Assembly: GCA_009602725.1 (NCBI GenBank)
Contig: WELB01000075.1
Coordinates: 7,296 to 20,485, forward strand
DNA length: 13,190 bases
Reading direction: 5' to 3'
Source: Spirogloea muscicola
Taxonomy: Eukaryota > Streptophyta > Zygnematophyceae > Spirogloeales > Spirogloeaceae
The notes under the pieces were generated by a model. That model saw only the letters and a list, made by a program, of their open reading frames with translations, was not told where the DNA came from and made no database searches. This document shows positions 11,031-13,190 of this stretch, piece by piece. Made by a program: the position numbers and the translations under genes. Every line of letters begins with the position of its first letter. Position 1 is the first letter of the stretch.

Positions 11031-11537
11031 GCAGGCCACTCCAGCCACTCCTCTGCTTCTGCACAGCAAAGTGAACTAGCAGACGTTCTGCCTAGTTTGG
11101 AAGAGTCATTCTCCTGCAGGTCACCCTGCGCTTTGGCAATCTCGGCACATCATGTATGTCAATTCCCGCCTTGACTGCATGCGGAACGTGATGGCCCTGG
11201 TCTGACAAGTGGTCGGCATTTGTCATCGAGGTCAGAGCAGAGGCTCAGAAGCAGAAGATTGACTGCGTCATATGCAGAGCTTGATTACCATGCGCGAAGG
11301 AAGGAACCCTGTTGAAAACCGTCTACTTGGACAGATGAGGTGTCATATTTGAGGAATGATTTGGTCCGATATGTACATCTGCACCCGGTCCCCTGGGCCA
11401 AGCATGATGGCAGTGCTGGCGCAAGAGCATAGGTTAGTGTAGGTACAAATAGCGCTTGTACACAAGGATACCACCACGTATGGAATGACAAGCGACCTGG
11501 GGAGCTTCCAAGATGTTGCGGCTGAAGGGACGAGTAT

Positions 11538-11556
11538 GGGGGGGAACAGGGGGGGG
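11538..11556 (+). other. G-rich tract, possible G-quadruplex
   Basis: A run of seven G is followed by AACA and a run of eight G. Each run can supply two GGG triplets, giving four G-tracts within 19 bases. On the + strand transcript (RAD17 3' side) this could fold as a quadruplex; the Rab2 transcript would carry the C-rich complement. Confidence 0.5.
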
Positions 11557-11612
11557 AGGATAGAAATGGACTAAGGTCAGGCGCCCTCCTAAGAAGAGAG
11601 GGCAGGGCCGAA

Positions 11613-11668
11613 GGACCACATTTTCGACTGTGTCGAAGACGGAGGCATGTGGTCCTTCGACACAGTCG
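11613..11668. repeat. Two inverted-repeat pairs in interleaved order
   Basis: GGACCACAT (11613-11621) is the exact reverse complement of ATGTGGTCC (11647-11655). CGACTGTGTCGAAG (11625-11638) is the exact reverse complement of CTTCGACACAGTCG (11655-11668). The pairs are interleaved (A, B, A', B') rather than nested. The B arms are themselves near-palindromes: TTCGAC-TGT-GTCGAA at 11623-11637 can form a small hairpin. It lies about 155 bases beyond the Rab2 stop codon, so in that transcript's probable 3' untranslated region. Confidence 0.75.
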
Positions 11669-11822
11669 ATCCTGCAGATCGGTCGGGCCGATGCCAAGCA
11701 CACACTGGGTCGCCCCTCCTGCCTTCGGAAGCTGGCTAGCCTGCAAGCCTCTTGCAGCAGCTGCTCTGACTGCTCACGGCAACAAGATGTAGGCCCAATA
11801 GTGGCTGCAACTTGAGCAAGCC

Positions 11823-13190
<1,368 letters not shown>

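Larger units (their letters stand above)
11031..11822. other. Convergent intergenic region between RAD17 and Rab2
   Basis: The 792 bases between the two facing stop codons should hold both 3' untranslated regions. I found no UGUAA signal on either strand. The region contains a coding-like fragment (11113-11284), a G-rich tract (11538-11556) and inverted repeats (11613-11668). Open minus-strand frames across 11285-11949 have no family signature and overlap the last Rab2 exon in a different frame. Confidence 0.5.

Noticed and set aside
11613-11668. Classic H-type RNA pseudoknot
   Set aside because: The pairing order fits, but there is no loop between the third and fourth arms to cross a 9-base-pair stem, so both stems cannot form fully together. 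Competing folds are more likely.

Overview
The window looks like nuclear DNA of a green alga (Chlorophyta; a trebouxiophyte-like alga is my guess, at low confidence). The genes are cut by many short introns (about 95-320 bases) with GT-AG borders, the base composition is GC-leaning with very C-rich ends, and the three recognisable proteins are eukaryotic, one of them plastid-targeted and plant-type. No single long open frame carries a whole gene. I rebuilt the gene models by hand, joining exons whose splice phases match and whose translation continues a known protein family.

Layout: (1) Positions 2-5301, + strand: a 14-exon gene, open at the left edge, for a plastid DUF21/CBS/CorC-type membrane protein of the plant MGR8/MGR9 (CorC/CNNM) magnesium-transport family. 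It ends in an unusually long tail rich in Arg and Glu. (2) 5302-6748: no gene I can assign; it holds the 3' side of gene 1, purine-rich stretches and weak coding-like fragments. (3) About 6749-11030, + strand: a many-exon gene for the checkpoint clamp loader RAD17. Walker A, Walker B and the downstream core blocks are clear. A single undetermined base at 6931 sits where a conserved block and a splice donor are missing. The exons between 10193 and about 10718 are unresolved. (4) 11031-11822: a convergent intergenic stretch with a G-rich tract, an unusual set of inverted repeats and a coding-like fragment broken by a frame change. (5) 11823-13014, - strand: the last five exons of a Rab2/RABB1 GTPase gene. 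Its first exon lies beyond the right edge, behind a pure A tract of 119 bases.

The three genes have unrelated jobs (plastid ion transport, DNA-damage checkpoint, ER-Golgi vesicle traffic), as is normal for neighbouring nuclear genes. I see no RNA gene, transposon, CRISPR array or bacterial-type operon. I also find no clear novel system. The points most worth a second look are the probable assembly gap inside RAD17, the inverted repeats at 11613-11668, the long Arg/Glu tail of gene 1, and the frame-broken fragment at 11113-11284.
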